Assembly (NCBI RefSeq): GCF_039832105.1
Contig: NZ_JBDOHS010000009.1
Location: forward strand, 62,001-126,000
Direction: 5' to 3'
Length of the DNA stretch: 64,000 nt
Source: Dorea_A sp016295505
Lineage (GTDB): Bacteria > Bacillota > Clostridia > Lachnospirales > Lachnospiraceae
Below the pieces are notes generated by a model that ran no database searches, was not told the DNA's origin, and worked only from the letters and a program-made list of their open reading frames with translations. The position numbers and the translations under genes were made by a program. Positions 1 to 8,569 of the stretch are shown one piece after another; positions within the stretch are counted from its first letter, which is position 1; each line of letters begins with the position of its first letter.

Positions 1-1
1 T

Positions 2-181
2 CTGGTTACGGATGGGACGAAGGAATACGTGCTAAAACAAATCCATCATGAACCATGTGATTATTATCAGTTTGGAAATAAGATGGAGTCAGAAATGAAG
101 GATTATGAACGTTTGAAAAAAAAAGGGATTCCCATGCCTGAGATGATTGAAGCGGATATTGAAAAGGAAAGAAGTATATAA
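2..181 (+). CDS. C-terminal end of a truncated kinase-like protein (partial at window edge)
   Basis: An open frame enters from the left edge and stops at TAA 179-181; 59 codons are visible. The visible peptide contains KEYVLKQI, then a basic/acidic stretch and DYERLKKKGIPMPEM. From memory of the family, this resembles the N-lobe of aminoglycoside-phosphotransferase or protein-kinase-like folds: a beta strand with the ATP-binding lysine, then a helix and a GIPVPE-like turn. A complete kinase would need about 200 more residues with HxD and DxD motifs, and these are missing, so the gene looks truncated rather than complete. The stop abuts the ATG of the next gene at 182. Family assignment is inference; only the open frame is certain. 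Confidence 0.45.
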   Translation: MVTDGTKEYVLKQIHHEPCDYYQFGNKMESEMKDYERLKKKGIPMPEMIEADIEKERSI

Positions 182-565
182 ATGAAAAAATTTATTTTGA
201 GTGTAATGGTTGTAATCTTGTCTATATCACTTTGTGCCTGTAGCGTAAAGTCAGACGAAAAGGACTTAGACAGTACAAAGAAAGAAGAGACAAAGGATTC
301 GGGTGAATTGAAGATAACAGTTCCGGAAGAAGAGAAAGAAACAGAAAATGAACCTGCGGGTGATGCGACAGAAAAAACGACTACAGAAGGCAATTATCCG
401 GGAGAAGATGTAGTAGAGATTGTAAATCTTCGTGGTGATAAGACGACCGTTTATAAATTGGCAGATGGAACCTATCTGGATCGTATAGAGCGTCATTTTA
501 CCTATAACGGAACAGATACCTGGACGGATGAGAACGGGGCAGAGTGGAATGAGGTTGTAAAATAA
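182..565 (+). CDS. Small putative lipoprotein
   Basis: A 127-residue protein. Residues 1-20 are a lysine-led hydrophobic signal peptide ending in the lipobox LCAC, so Cys20 is the likely lipidated residue and the protein would sit on the outer face of the membrane. Residues 25-70 form a charged Glu/Lys/Thr-rich linker. The last 60 residues (from about GEDVVEIVNLRGDKTTVYKL) form a compact tail with Trp and Tyr near the C-terminus, family not recognised. The ATG directly follows the preceding stop, with AGGAAAG at 163-169 as a possible ribosome site. A strong TetR-regulated promoter follows it, so it ends its own unit. Confidence 0.6.
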   Translation: MKKFILSVMVVILSISLCACSVKSDEKDLDSTKKEETKDSGELKITVPEEEKETENEPAGDATEKTTTEGNYPGEDVVEIVNLRGDKTTVYKLADGTYLDRIERHFTYNGTDTWTDENGAEWNEVVK

Positions 566-584
566 AAAGGCAATCATAATATGC

Positions 585-632
585 TTGACAAATAAACGGT
601 CGTTTACTAAAATAAATGTGAACGACCGTTTA
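585..632 (+). promoter_or_regulatory. Promoter with two inverted TetR-type operator half-sites
   Basis: TTGACA (585-590), a 17-nt spacer and TAAAAT (608-613) form a good sigma-A promoter. The spacer holds the near-palindrome TAAACGGTCGTTTA (593-606), and an inverted copy, AACGACCGTTTA (620-631), lies just downstream of the -10. One repressor dimer would cover the spacer and a second the start site, so the TetR gene that follows is probably autorepressed. The sequence pattern is direct observation; the identity of the bound protein is inference. Confidence 0.75.
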
Positions 633-680
633 CGAGCGTAAAAAGAATGATTTATCACATGTCACATGGGGGAATGCAAT

Positions 681-1313
681 ATGGCTGATACAAAGGAAAA
701 AATATTAATAACGGCATTGCAGTTATTCGCAAGGGATGGCTATGAGGCTGTATCTGTCAGAACGATTGCAGAGGAGCTTAACATAACGAAAGGTGCTCTG
801 TACCGGCATTATAAAAACAAGCGTGCCATCTTTGACAGCATTGTTGAGCGAATGATACAGATTGATGCAAAGCGTGCCAGGGATTACCGGGTGCCGGCTG
901 AACAATATGAAACAATGCCGGACTCGTATGAACATACATCTGTGAAGGATATTCAAAAGTATACCATTGAACAATTAAAATTTTGGACAGAGGATGATTT
1001 TGCATCTCCATTTCGAAAAATGTTGACTTTGGAACAGTACAGAAGCGAAGAAATGGCAGAGCTTTACAGCCAGTGCCTGATTGCAGGACCGGTTGCATAT
1101 ATGGAAGACTTGTTTCGAGAGATGATGAAAAAAGGCGTATTGAAACAGGAAAATCCCAGACAGCTTGCGGTAGAATATTATGCTCCGCTTTTTCTTCTGA
1201 TCAGTATGTCCGATAAAACCGGAAATAATGAGGAGTATGTCGAAATTCTCCGTAATCATGCAAAATATTTTATGCAGAGCCATATGATGGATCCGGGGAA
1301 GGAGAAAGAGTGA
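681..1313 (+). CDS. TetR/AcrR family transcriptional regulator
   Basis: A 210-residue one-component repressor. The N-terminal helix-turn-helix is clear: KEKILITALQLFARDGYEA, then VRTIAEELNITKGALYRHYKNK, the standard TetR DNA-binding motif. The remaining 150 residues are a helical ligand-binding domain with no recognisable ligand signature. I chose ATG 681 rather than ATG 666 because GGGGGA at 668-673 is spaced 7 nt from it and the family usually starts a few residues before the first helix. The gene lies directly behind a promoter with two inverted operators, implying autoregulation, and is followed 1 nt later by rsgA, so the downstream genes may share its transcript. Confidence 0.9.
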   Translation: MADTKEKILITALQLFARDGYEAVSVRTIAEELNITKGALYRHYKNKRAIFDSIVERMIQIDAKRARDYRVPAEQYETMPDSYEHTSVKDIQKYTIEQLKFWTEDDFASPFRKMLTLEQYRSEEMAELYSQCLIAGPVAYMEDLFREMMKKGVLKQENPRQLAVEYYAPLFLLISMSDKTGNNEEYVEILRNHAKYFMQSHMMDPGKEKE

Positions 1314-1314
1314 T

Positions 1315-2376
1315 ATGAAACATGAGATTCCTATGAAACAGTATGGTCTGTCTGAGAGTTTTGAAAAATCGTCGGAGCAATTTGCAGGTCTGACCGTTGC
1401 GCGGATTCTTTCACAGGAAAAAGGAATATATAGGCTGGTTTCTTCACAGGGAGAAAAACTGGGAGAGATATCAGGGAGATTTCACTATGAGATACAGACA
1501 AAATCGGAGTATCCGGCAGTCGGTGATTTTGTTATGGCGGATTGGAATGAAAACGGCGGTAACGCAGTGATCCACCATGTGCTTCCGCGAAAAAGCAGTT
1601 TTATCCGAAAAGCGGCCGGTGAAAAAAATGAAGAGCAGGTGGTTGCTGCCAATATTGATACCGTTTTTTTGTGTATGTCTCTGAATCAAGATTTTAATCT
1701 TCGACGATTGGAACGATATGTTTCGATTGCCTGGAACAGCGGTGCATTGCCTGTTGTTGTCCTGACAAAATCGGACTTGTGTGAGGATCCGGATCATAAG
1801 CTTAAGGAAGTATCTTCTGTTGCAGCGGGTGTGGATATTCTGTTGACAAATGCGAAGGAGAAAACCGGTTATGAGCAGATATATCCGTATCTTACCGAGG
1901 GAAGGACAATTGCATTTATCGGTTCTTCCGGTGTGGGAAAATCTACCTTGATCAATTGTCTGCTGGGTAAAAAATATCTGGATACCAATGGACTGAGAAA
2001 TGATGACAAAGGACGGCATACGACAACGCATCGTGAGCTGATTCTATTGCCTTCCGGAGGCATGGTGATCGATACACCGGGGATGCGTGAACTTGGGATG
2101 TGGGATGCCGGAGACGGAATCGATCAGACATTTTCAGATATCGAGGAGCTGGCACAAAGATGTCGCTTCCGTAATTGTACACATTCAGGCAGAGAGCCCG
2201 GGTGTGCAGTACAGGAGGCAGTGGAGCAAGGAGAATTGTCAATGGATCGACTTCGTTCTTATCAAAAACTGATGAATGAGAATCGATATGTGGAAGACGC
2301 AGAAGGATATTTGGCTGAGAAAAAGCAAAAATTTAAAACGATTGCAAAAATCAATAAAAGAAACAGGAAGGGATAA
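1315..2376 (+). CDS. rsgA: Ribosome small-subunit-dependent GTPase RsgA (YjeQ)
   Basis: A 353-residue circularly permuted GTPase that assists late 30S subunit maturation. An OB-fold-like N-terminal domain covers about residues 20-95. The G motifs appear in permuted order: TKSD (G4) near residue 150, then GSSGVGKST (G1/P-loop) near 203, a TTTHRE switch, and DTPGMRE (G3) near 250. A C-terminal zinc knuckle contains the Cys/His cluster CRFRNCTHSGREPGC. The length and the N-terminal YGLSE motif match the longer RsgA form rather than the shorter form of about 290 residues usual in Firmicutes, so it may be a second, accessory copy. It starts 1 nt after the TetR stop and is followed at once by a GNAT gene. 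Confidence 0.92.
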   Translation: MKHEIPMKQYGLSESFEKSSEQFAGLTVARILSQEKGIYRLVSSQGEKLGEISGRFHYEIQTKSEYPAVGDFVMADWNENGGNAVIHHVLPRKSSFIRKAAGEKNEEQVVAANIDTVFLCMSLNQDFNLRRLERYVSIAWNSGALPVVVLTKSDLCEDPDHKLKEVSSVAAGVDILLTNAKEKTGYEQIYPYLTEGRTIAFIGSSGVGKSTLINCLLGKKYLDTNGLRNDDKGRHTTTHRELILLPSGGMVIDTPGMRELGMWDAGDGIDQTFSDIEELAQRCRFRNCTHSGREPGCAVQEAVEQGELSMDRLRSYQKLMNENRYVEDAEGYLAEKKQKFKTIAKINKRNRKG

Positions 2377-2378
2377 AA

Positions 2379-3014
2379 ATGAATACAAACAATATTAATA
2401 TTCGCTTAGAAAAAGAAGAAGAATATCGAGAAGTAGAAAATCTGGTAAGAGAAAGTTTCTGGAATGTATATCGTCCGGGATGCTATGAGCATTATGTGCT
2501 GAATCAGCTTCGAGACGATCCGGCATTTGTTCCGGAACTTGATTTTGTGATGGAACAGGATGGCAGGCTGATTGGTCAGAACATGTTTATGAGAGCAAAG
2601 ATCAAGGCAGATGACGGCAGAGAGATTCCGATCATGACGATGGGACCGATCTGCATTACACCGGAACGAAAGCGAAAGGGATATGGGAAAATTCTTTTGG
2701 ACTACTCATTAGAAAAAGCGAAGGAACTTGGTTGTGGTGCTGTTTGCTTTGAAGGCAACATTGACTTTTATGGAAAGAGTGGATTTACCACGGCAAGTAC
2801 ATTCGGCATTCGTTACCATGGTTTGCCGGAAGGCGAAGATGCATCCTTCTTTTTGTGTAAGGAATTGATTCCGGGATATCTGGATGGCATTACCGGTGAG
2901 TATGCAACACCACAGGGATATTTTGTGGATAAAGCAGAGGTGGAATCATTTGATAAGGGGTTTCCGGTAAAAGAAAAATTGAAACTTCCGGGACAGTTAT
3001 TCCAGGAGGAATGA
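2379..3014 (+). CDS. GNAT family N-acetyltransferase
   Basis: A 211-residue Gcn5-related acetyltransferase that would move an acetyl group from acetyl-CoA to an unknown amine. The acetyl-CoA-binding motif A is clear as ITPERKRKGYGKILLDYSLEKA (the family R/Q-x-x-G-x-G/A loop) near residues 95-116, followed by GFTTAS in the next strand. The fold resembles YhbS-type acetyltransferases with a C-terminal extension of about 60 residues. It begins 2 nt after rsgA stops and probably belongs to the TetR-rsgA transcript. Substrate not predictable from sequence. Confidence 0.85.
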   Translation: MNTNNINIRLEKEEEYREVENLVRESFWNVYRPGCYEHYVLNQLRDDPAFVPELDFVMEQDGRLIGQNMFMRAKIKADDGREIPIMTMGPICITPERKRKGYGKILLDYSLEKAKELGCGAVCFEGNIDFYGKSGFTTASTFGIRYHGLPEGEDASFFLCKELIPGYLDGITGEYATPQGYFVDKAEVESFDKGFPVKEKLKLPGQLFQEE

Positions 3015-3133
3015 TCATATGGAAGCAACTATACATAACAGAAATTTGATTGTTTTGACATCTTTGTATCATGGATTATCAGGCAACTATAGGTTACAAT
3101 TTTCATAAGGTTAAGAAAAAAGAAAGGATACTT

Positions 3134-4195
3134 ATGAAGAAAGTGATGAAAATTGTTGGGATAGTTGTTTTGATCGTAATTGTAATGTTGGCAGCGGCTT
3201 TTGATTTTTACTGGTACAAAAATATGCACTGGTACGATAAGTATGAGAAAGCACTAAAAGAGGTGAGAGCAGAAGAAAAGCAGGTAACACTGCCTGACGG
3301 AGGCATGATAAACTATGGAGAAGTGGAGAATGACAGACCAGCACTTCTGCTTATCCACGGACAGATGAGTATGTGGGAGGATTATGCACTCGTTTTACCG
3401 GAATTGAGTAAAAACTGGCATATCTATGCGGTGGATGTGTATGGTCATGGAGAATCTTCGCATGATGAAAATCTGTACTATCTTGATGTAAACGGTGATG
3501 ATCTGATCTGGTTTATTGATCATGTGATAGGTGGTCCTACGGTTGTGGCAGGACATTCCAATGGAGCAATTACGGCTGCCTATCTTGCGGCTTGTGGCGG
3601 TAAAAATATTGCAGGTGCGGTGCTGGAAGATCCTCCGATCTTCTCTACAGAGGGAGAAGGATGGGAAGAAAGCTTTGCATATCTGGACACCTATCAGCCG
3701 CTTCACGACTATAACGAGTCTTCAAAAAAAGAATGCTGGGAAGCATATTATCTGAGGAATTGTTACTGGGGGAAACTGTTTATGAAGAATGCCATGCCCG
3801 GTATCGCAGATTATGCGGAAAAGTATCATCAGAAGCATCCGGATGAAGCGGTTCGGATCGGATTTCTTCCGTCATCTATATGGATTGTATTCGAATATGC
3901 AAAAGAGTATGATTTTGCATATGGTGAGAGGTTTTATGATCTGAGCTGGAATCACGGATTGACACATGAAGAGATACTGTCTTCGATTAAGGTTCCCTGC
4001 ATATATCTGCATGCAAAAGAGAGTATCAGCGAAAACGGGACTTTTCTTTGTGCCGCGTCCCGTGAACAGGCTGAACGTGCGGTATCTTATATTGGCGACA
4101 ACTGCCGTCTGGTTGAAACAGATACCAGCGACCACATTATACATACGGTTCACAGTGATGTTTATATTACAGCAGTGAATTCGCTGCAGGAGTAA
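3134..4195 (+). CDS. Membrane-anchored alpha/beta hydrolase
   Basis: A 353-residue serine hydrolase. Residues 1-28 hold a basic start and one hydrophobic helix, an uncleaved signal anchor placing the enzyme outside the membrane. The hydrolase core shows LLIHGQMSMWED (oxyanion HG motif), the nucleophile elbow AGHSNGA (GxSxG serine) and a C-terminal TDTSDHIIH region supplying the likely catalytic histidine. ATG 3134 is preferred to the upstream in-frame ATG 3071 because AAAGGA (3123-3128) precedes it and the hydrophobic helix then starts at the N-terminus. Substrate unknown; esterase or lipase-like activity is a family-level inference. The stop overlaps the ribosome site of the next gene. Confidence 0.85.
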   Translation: MKKVMKIVGIVVLIVIVMLAAAFDFYWYKNMHWYDKYEKALKEVRAEEKQVTLPDGGMINYGEVENDRPALLLIHGQMSMWEDYALVLPELSKNWHIYAVDVYGHGESSHDENLYYLDVNGDDLIWFIDHVIGGPTVVAGHSNGAITAAYLAACGGKNIAGAVLEDPPIFSTEGEGWEESFAYLDTYQPLHDYNESSKKECWEAYYLRNCYWGKLFMKNAMPGIADYAEKYHQKHPDEAVRIGFLPSSIWIVFEYAKEYDFAYGERFYDLSWNHGLTHEEILSSIKVPCIYLHAKESISENGTFLCAASREQAERAVSYIGDNCRLVETDTSDHIIHTVHSDVYITAVNSLQE

Positions 4196-4205
4196 GGAGG
4201 ACACG

Positions 4206-4649
4206 ATGCTGAAAGACAATTTGATTATGCTGCGCAATATCCATGGATTTTCACAGGAAACGTTGGCTGAAAAAATCGGTATCTCACGTCAGGCATATGC
4301 AAAATGGGAGAGTGGAGCTACTATTCCGGACATTGAGAAATGTAAGCGACTGGCAGACGTATATGGAATCACAATTGACAGTCTGTTAAAATCGGAGACG
4401 ATTGATGGCAAGACCGCCATCCCGCCGGCACCGAAAGGAAAAAACATCTGGGGATCCGTTACAATCAATGAGCGGGGACAACTTGTTATTCCCAAGGCGG
4501 TACGGGATATATTCGGTCTTACCGGAGGACAGAGATTGATTGTTCTAAGTGATGACCAGGAGGGAATCGCGCTTGTTCCTGCGGAAGTTTTTGAGGCAAA
4601 GGTGAAAGAAGCCATGAACTTTGCTTCCATAAAATCAGAGGATTTCTGA
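4206..4649 (+). CDS. XRE-type regulator fused to a SpoVT/AbrB domain
   Basis: A 147-residue DNA-binding protein with two different DNA-binding folds. Residues 1-62 are an XRE/lambda-Cro helix-turn-helix (FSQETLAEKIGISRQAYAKWE). Residues 80-125 are a swapped-hairpin SpoVT/AbrB domain (GQLVIPKAVRDIFGLTGGQRL). AbrB domains usually dimerise and bind flexible AT-rich DNA. A good AGGAGG (4195-4200) overlaps the end of the hydrolase gene, so the two are translationally close. Targets unknown; the following small membrane protein gene is the nearest candidate. Confidence 0.88.
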   Translation: MLKDNLIMLRNIHGFSQETLAEKIGISRQAYAKWESGATIPDIEKCKRLADVYGITIDSLLKSETIDGKTAIPPAPKGKNIWGSVTINERGQLVIPKAVRDIFGLTGGQRLIVLSDDQEGIALVPAEVFEAKVKEAMNFASIKSEDF

Positions 4650-4740
4650 AAAAAAGGCACATTTTCCTATAATATGTACCTATTGAAACGTATGGAGAAA
4701 GAGTATAATTCATCATATACAACATGAAAAGGAGACGAAT

Positions 4741-4956
4741 ATGAGAAAGAAATGTGAACTTTTAATCAACAGTATCAATGAAGGAAAATACACCGACCGT
4801 GAGATCGTACTTTCGGGTGCTGTGTTGTTTTTGACGGGAGTATTGTTGGGAATGCTGTTTTCGCCACGGAAAAATCAGGTAATTGGAAGCCATAACGGAA
4901 ATGGAACCTGTAAAGGAAATGAAGCGAAAGCAGAAGACGAAAATAACAATCGATAA
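4741..4956 (+). CDS. Small single-pass membrane protein
   Basis: A 71-residue protein, family not recognised. A charged N-terminus (MRKKCELLINSI) is followed by one hydrophobic helix at about residues 27-41 (VLFLTGVLLGMLF) and a hydrophilic Lys/Asn/Glu-rich tail. AAAAGGAG at 4726-4733 is a good ribosome site. TTGAAA (4683) and TATAAT (4704) lie upstream but are separated by only 15 nt, so the promoter is tentative. The position right after the XRE-AbrB regulator suggests it may be a regulatory target. Confidence 0.6.
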   Translation: MRKKCELLINSINEGKYTDREIVLSGAVLFLTGVLLGMLFSPRKNQVIGSHNGNGTCKGNEAKAEDENNNR

Positions 4957-5009
4957 TCATTATCGGAGCTGAAGAATGTATGGGAAGATGGGATCCATGG
5001 AGAGGCATG

Positions 5010-5045
5010 GCCGATGACTTGTGAGAGTGCTCACAGGCCATCGGC
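5010..5045 (+). terminator. Strong hairpin, probable terminator
   Basis: Sixteen-base arms (5010-5025 and 5030-5045) pair with only two G-U or mismatch positions around a 4-nt loop. The following sequence is only moderately T-rich, so efficient intrinsic termination is not certain. It separates the small membrane protein gene from the PspC gene. Confidence 0.5.
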
Positions 5046-5186
5046 TTTGTGTATCCTCCGGCGCTATAAAAATGACACATTTCACTGTAAAATACATCTA
5101 TCGGGTCAACAGAATGTTTTTTATAATGGTTGTAAAGACATGGAAAGATGTTTTTGAATGGAATTAATCAGTGGAGGAATGAAAAG

Positions 5187-5372
5187 ATGAACAAAAGACT
5201 TTATAAATCAAAAGAAAATAGAATGTTAGATGGTGTCTGTGGCGGCATTGCAGAATATCTGAATGTGGATCCTACATTTGTCAGGCTTCTTTGGGTGCTG
5301 TTCTGCGTTATGGGAGGCAGCGGGATTCTGGCATATATTATTGCCGCAATCATCATTCCGCCAACCCCGTAA
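5187..5372 (+). CDS. PspC domain protein
   Basis: A 61-residue protein consisting of a single PspC domain: RLYKSKENRMLDGVCGGIAE near the N-terminus, NVDPTFVRLLWVLF, then a hydrophobic helix ending in a Pro-rich tail. PspC proteins are small membrane proteins linked to envelope-stress responses. GGAGGA (5173-5178) fits ATG 5187 better than the upstream in-frame ATG 5148, which would add a hydrophilic, unconserved N-terminus. It stands alone between two hairpins; no other psp genes are visible. Confidence 0.9.
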   Translation: MNKRLYKSKENRMLDGVCGGIAEYLNVDPTFVRLLWVLFCVMGGSGILAYIIAAIIIPPTP

Positions 5373-5403
5373 GGTTGACGGATGTGAGAGATACAGGAGA
5401 TCA

Positions 5404-5437
5404 GGACATGCATGAGGTAAATGCATAAGTCCTTATT
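5404..5437 (+). terminator. Weak terminator-like hairpin
   Basis: GGAC/GTCC and TGCAT/ATGCA arms (5404-5432) enclose a GAGGTAA loop and are followed by TTATTTT. The stem is interrupted by unpaired bases, so only a weak terminator is suggested between the PspC gene and the ABC exporter. Confidence 0.35.
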
Positions 5438-5473
5438 TTGAGAAATGCAGAAAAAACTGGAGGATATTGACTT

Positions 5474-6394
5474 ATGAATCAATCAGATACCATCATAAAA
5501 ATTGAACATTTAAACAAATCGTTTGGTGATGTGAAAGCGGTAAGAGATCTGAGCTTTCAGGTGAAGAAAGGGGAATTGTTTGCGTTTCTGGGAGTTAACG
5601 GTGCCGGGAAGAGTACGACGATTTCCATCATCTGCGGGCAGCTTCAAAAAGACAGCGGAACAGTACTGGTAAATGGTATGGATGCGGAGCATTCGATGGA
5701 GGAAACCAAAAGAGCGATCGGAGTCGTATTTCAGGACAGTATCCTGGATCAGCCGCTGACGGCGAAGGAAAATTTAAAAAGCCGCGCGGCTCTATATGGA
5801 ATTACCGGGAAAGCTTTTGAAAACAGATTAAGAGAACTGTCAGAAATCCTTGATTTTAAGGCGTTTATGAATCGGCCGATCGGAAAACTTTCCGGGGGTC
5901 AGAGAAGAAGGATCGATATTGCAAGGGCGCTGATCCACAGACCGGAAATCCTGATCCTGGATGAGCCGACCACAGGTCTGGATCCGCAGACCAGGAAACT
6001 GATCTGGAATGTCATTGAACATCTGAGAATTGAGGAGAATATGACGGTATTCTTAACAACACATTACATGGAGGAGGCAGCTTCTGCAGGTTATGTTGTG
6101 ATTCTTGACAGCGGAAGTATTGTGGCGGAAGGTACACCGCTGGAACTTAAGAATCGCTATGTACAGGATTATGTGTCTCTGTATGATGTAACAGAAGAGG
6201 AGATAAAAACACTGGATATGGAGTATAAAGCCATCCGCGACGGATATCAGATCGCTGTGCCTTCAACGGCGGCTGCTACAGAGTTAATTGTGTCTCATCA
6301 GGAATTATTCAGAGATTATGAGGTGGTCAAGGGAGGCATGGATGATGTGTTCCTTGCGGTTACCGGAAAGTCACTTGGAGAGGAGAATCAGTAG
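5474..6394 (+). CDS. ABC transporter ATP-binding protein
   Basis: A 306-residue ABC ATPase. Walker A GVNGAGKST (about residues 39-47), signature LSGGQRRR (about 139), Walker B LILDEPTTGLD (about 159) and the H-loop TTHYMEEA are all present, so it should hydrolyse ATP. The C-terminal 80 residues form the extra domain typical of drug or antibiotic exporters of the DrrA/CcmA type. A good GGAGGA precedes ATG. It stops 3 nt before the permease gene, so the pair forms one exporter. Substrate not predictable; antimicrobial efflux is the usual role. Confidence 0.92.
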   Translation: MNQSDTIIKIEHLNKSFGDVKAVRDLSFQVKKGELFAFLGVNGAGKSTTISIICGQLQKDSGTVLVNGMDAEHSMEETKRAIGVVFQDSILDQPLTAKENLKSRAALYGITGKAFENRLRELSEILDFKAFMNRPIGKLSGGQRRRIDIARALIHRPEILILDEPTTGLDPQTRKLIWNVIEHLRIEENMTVFLTTHYMEEAASAGYVVILDSGSIVAEGTPLELKNRYVQDYVSLYDVTEEEIKTLDMEYKAIRDGYQIAVPSTAAATELIVSHQELFRDYEVVKGGMDDVFLAVTGKSLGEENQ

Positions 6395-6397
6395 ATT

Positions 6398-7297
6398 ATG
6401 AAAACGTTACTCGCATTGATCAACAGAAACAGAAAGTTGTTTTTCAGAGATAAAGGAATGCTCTTTTCTTCTCTGATCACGCCAATCATTCTGATTGTTT
6501 TATATGGTACCTTTTTGGCAAATGTATATAAGCAGTCATTTGAGTCTTCACTGCCGGAATTTCTGGATGTATCCGGGAAACTGATTAACGGAACCGTGGC
6601 TTCCCAGCTTGCAGCAGCGCTTCTTGCAGTGAGTTGTGTTACGGTAACATTCTGTGTGAATCTGACGATGGTACAGGACAGAGCCAATGGTTCAAGGAAA
6701 GACTTTAATGTGGCACCCGTGAAAAAGCCTGTCATATACCTCGGGTATTTCTTCTCTACGGTACTGAATTCCCTGATGGTAAATCTTCTGGCACTTGTCA
6801 TATGTCTGGGATATATCAAGACAATGGGATGGTATCTGAATGCAGGAGATATTGTGTTATTGGTGATTGATATTGTTGTTCTGATCCTTTTTGGTACAGT
6901 TCTGTCCAGTATTGTATGCTACCCATTGAAAACACAGGGACAGATGTCTGCGGTAGGAACCATTGTAAGTGCCGGTTATGGATTTATCTGCGGCGCATAT
7001 ATGCCGATTTCGAATTTTTCGAAGGGCCTGCAGAAGGGAATGTCATATCTTCCCAGTACATATGGGACTTCCATGCTCAAGAATCACATGCTTCGAGGCG
7101 TGTTTGAGGAGATGGAAGCGAAAGGGTTTCCGGATGAGGTGGTTACGGGAATCGCAGATTCGCTGGACTGTAATCCGGTGTTCCGTGATCATGTAGTCAC
7201 CACGACAGAAATGCTGGTCGTAATGATCGGGGCAGTGCTGGTGCTGGGCGTTGTATATCTTATGATGACTGCAGTTCCGGAAAAGAATCAGGGGTAG
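6398..7297 (+). CDS. ABC-2 type transporter permease
   Basis: A 299-residue membrane protein with six predicted hydrophobic segments: near residues 22-42, 70-92, 115-135, 145-170, 180-200 and 265-290. This is the ABC-2 permease pattern. It follows the ATPase gene with its own AGGAG-type ribosome site, and the two would assemble as a 2+2 exporter in the cytoplasmic membrane. A 90-nt gap with a separate promoter follows, so the exporter unit ends here. Confidence 0.9.
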   Translation: MKTLLALINRNRKLFFRDKGMLFSSLITPIILIVLYGTFLANVYKQSFESSLPEFLDVSGKLINGTVASQLAAALLAVSCVTVTFCVNLTMVQDRANGSRKDFNVAPVKKPVIYLGYFFSTVLNSLMVNLLALVICLGYIKTMGWYLNAGDIVLLVIDIVVLILFGTVLSSIVCYPLKTQGQMSAVGTIVSAGYGFICGAYMPISNFSKGLQKGMSYLPSTYGTSMLKNHMLRGVFEEMEAKGFPDEVVTGIADSLDCNPVFRDHVVTTTEMLVVMIGAVLVLGVVYLMMTAVPEKNQG

Positions 7298-7332
7298 ACG
7301 GGACAGGAAGTTTCTGGATGAAAAGATAATGC

Positions 7333-7360
7333 TTGAAATTATATCACGGCGTGATATAAT
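7333..7360 (+). promoter_or_regulatory. Promoter overlapped by a perfect 11+1+11 palindromic operator
   Basis: TTGAAA (7333-7338), 16 nt and TATAAT (7355-7360) form a promoter. The palindrome occupies 7338-7360: two perfect 11-nt arms around one base (7349), covering the whole spacer and the -10. This is a typical repressor operator, and the ROK regulator immediately downstream is the obvious candidate ligand-responsive repressor of itself and of the sugar operon. Confidence 0.8.
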
Positions 7361-7384
7361 TGAAATGAAAGGAGCATTACTATT

Positions 7385-8548
7385 ATGACGCAGAAGATCA
7401 TTACGCAGACCAACATGCGTGAAACCAATTTGATGGAAGTGCTTCAGCTCATCAGGGAACATGGAGAAGTGACACGTCGCCAGCTGCAACAATTGGCAGG
7501 ACTGAGCTGGGGCGGGATTTCTCAGATTGTGTCCCGGCTTCTGGAACAGCAATATCTGATAGAAGAAAAACAAGGCAGTGCCGGCCCTGGGAGAAGGCCG
7601 CTGGTACTGAAGATTAATAAGGACAGACATTTTGTGGTGGGTATTGATGTCAATAAAAGTTGTCTGACTGCGGTAACTTTAACTCTTTGCAATGAGCAGG
7701 TTGAGATGATTCAGGCTGAGGCAGACTGGAAGAATAGAAATACTCTGTTACGGTCGATATATGATCTGCTTGATCCTCTGGTGGAAAAATATAAAGAAAA
7801 AGGGATTCTCTCCGTGGGTGTTTCTATGCAGAGTATGGTAGATGAAGCAAAAGGAATATCAATCTGCCTGGAAGACTGTGACGGATGGGAGAATGTACCG
7901 GTCAGGGAGATTCTTTTCCGACGGTATGAGTTGCCGGTTTTCGTGACGCATGACCCGGATTGTCTGGTGGCATCCAACGTGGCCGCTTTTGGTCAGAATG
8001 TCATTCTTTTTCGTATCGATTATGGTATCGGTATGTCGGTTTACCGGGATGGATGTTTTTATAAGGGAACGGGACTTCTGGAGATTGGCCATACACTGGT
8101 GGGGGAAGAAGGGGAGACTTTGGCTGCTTATGCAACGATTCCGGGGATTGAAAAGCGCAGTGGGATGAAAATAGAAAAGATGATACACATGAAGCCGGAG
8201 TTTCTGGAAACATATCTCAGTGAAGCCGCCAGATATTTGGCAACAGCCATTATTAATACCGCGATATTGTTTCAGATTGATCAGATCCTGGTTTGCGGAA
8301 AAATGATGGAAATTCATTCCATGTTTTTTTGTGCACTGGAGCAGCAGATTCAGGAAAAAAAGGAGAAAATAAGGGATTATCTCCCGAAAGGAGAACTGCA
8401 TCTGCATGCATATGATGTAAATAAAGCAGCAGCCGGAGCAGCACTGATTGCGTTGGAGACTCGAATGCATACAGTTACGGCAAATCAGGAAAAATGGACA
8501 GATGAAGAATCAAATTATGAGGAATGTAAGTTCCAGAGTATTGAATAA
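7385..8548 (+). CDS. ROK family transcriptional regulator (NagC/XylR type)
   Basis: A 387-residue repressor. Residues 15-60 form a winged helix (REHGEVTRRQLQQLAGLS), and the rest is a sugar-kinase-like ROK domain starting near VVGIDVNKS. ROK repressors normally have an HxGH-type region followed by a cysteine-rich zinc loop (CxCGxxGCxE). Here the corresponding segment reads GHTLVGEEGETLAAYAT, so the first GH is kept but the cysteines are gone, which may change the effector or the fold stability. The palindromic promoter just upstream indicates autorepression. Its position ahead of the dehydrogenase/kinase operon points to a carbohydrate-derived inducer. Confidence 0.88.
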   Translation: MTQKIITQTNMRETNLMEVLQLIREHGEVTRRQLQQLAGLSWGGISQIVSRLLEQQYLIEEKQGSAGPGRRPLVLKINKDRHFVVGIDVNKSCLTAVTLTLCNEQVEMIQAEADWKNRNTLLRSIYDLLDPLVEKYKEKGILSVGVSMQSMVDEAKGISICLEDCDGWENVPVREILFRRYELPVFVTHDPDCLVASNVAAFGQNVILFRIDYGIGMSVYRDGCFYKGTGLLEIGHTLVGEEGETLAAYATIPGIEKRSGMKIEKMIHMKPEFLETYLSEAARYLATAIINTAILFQIDQILVCGKMMEIHSMFFCALEQQIQEKKEKIRDYLPKGELHLHAYDVNKAAAGAALIALETRMHTVTANQEKWTDEESNYEECKFQSIE

Positions 8549-8569
8549 ACAGATCAGGAGGTAGATAAG

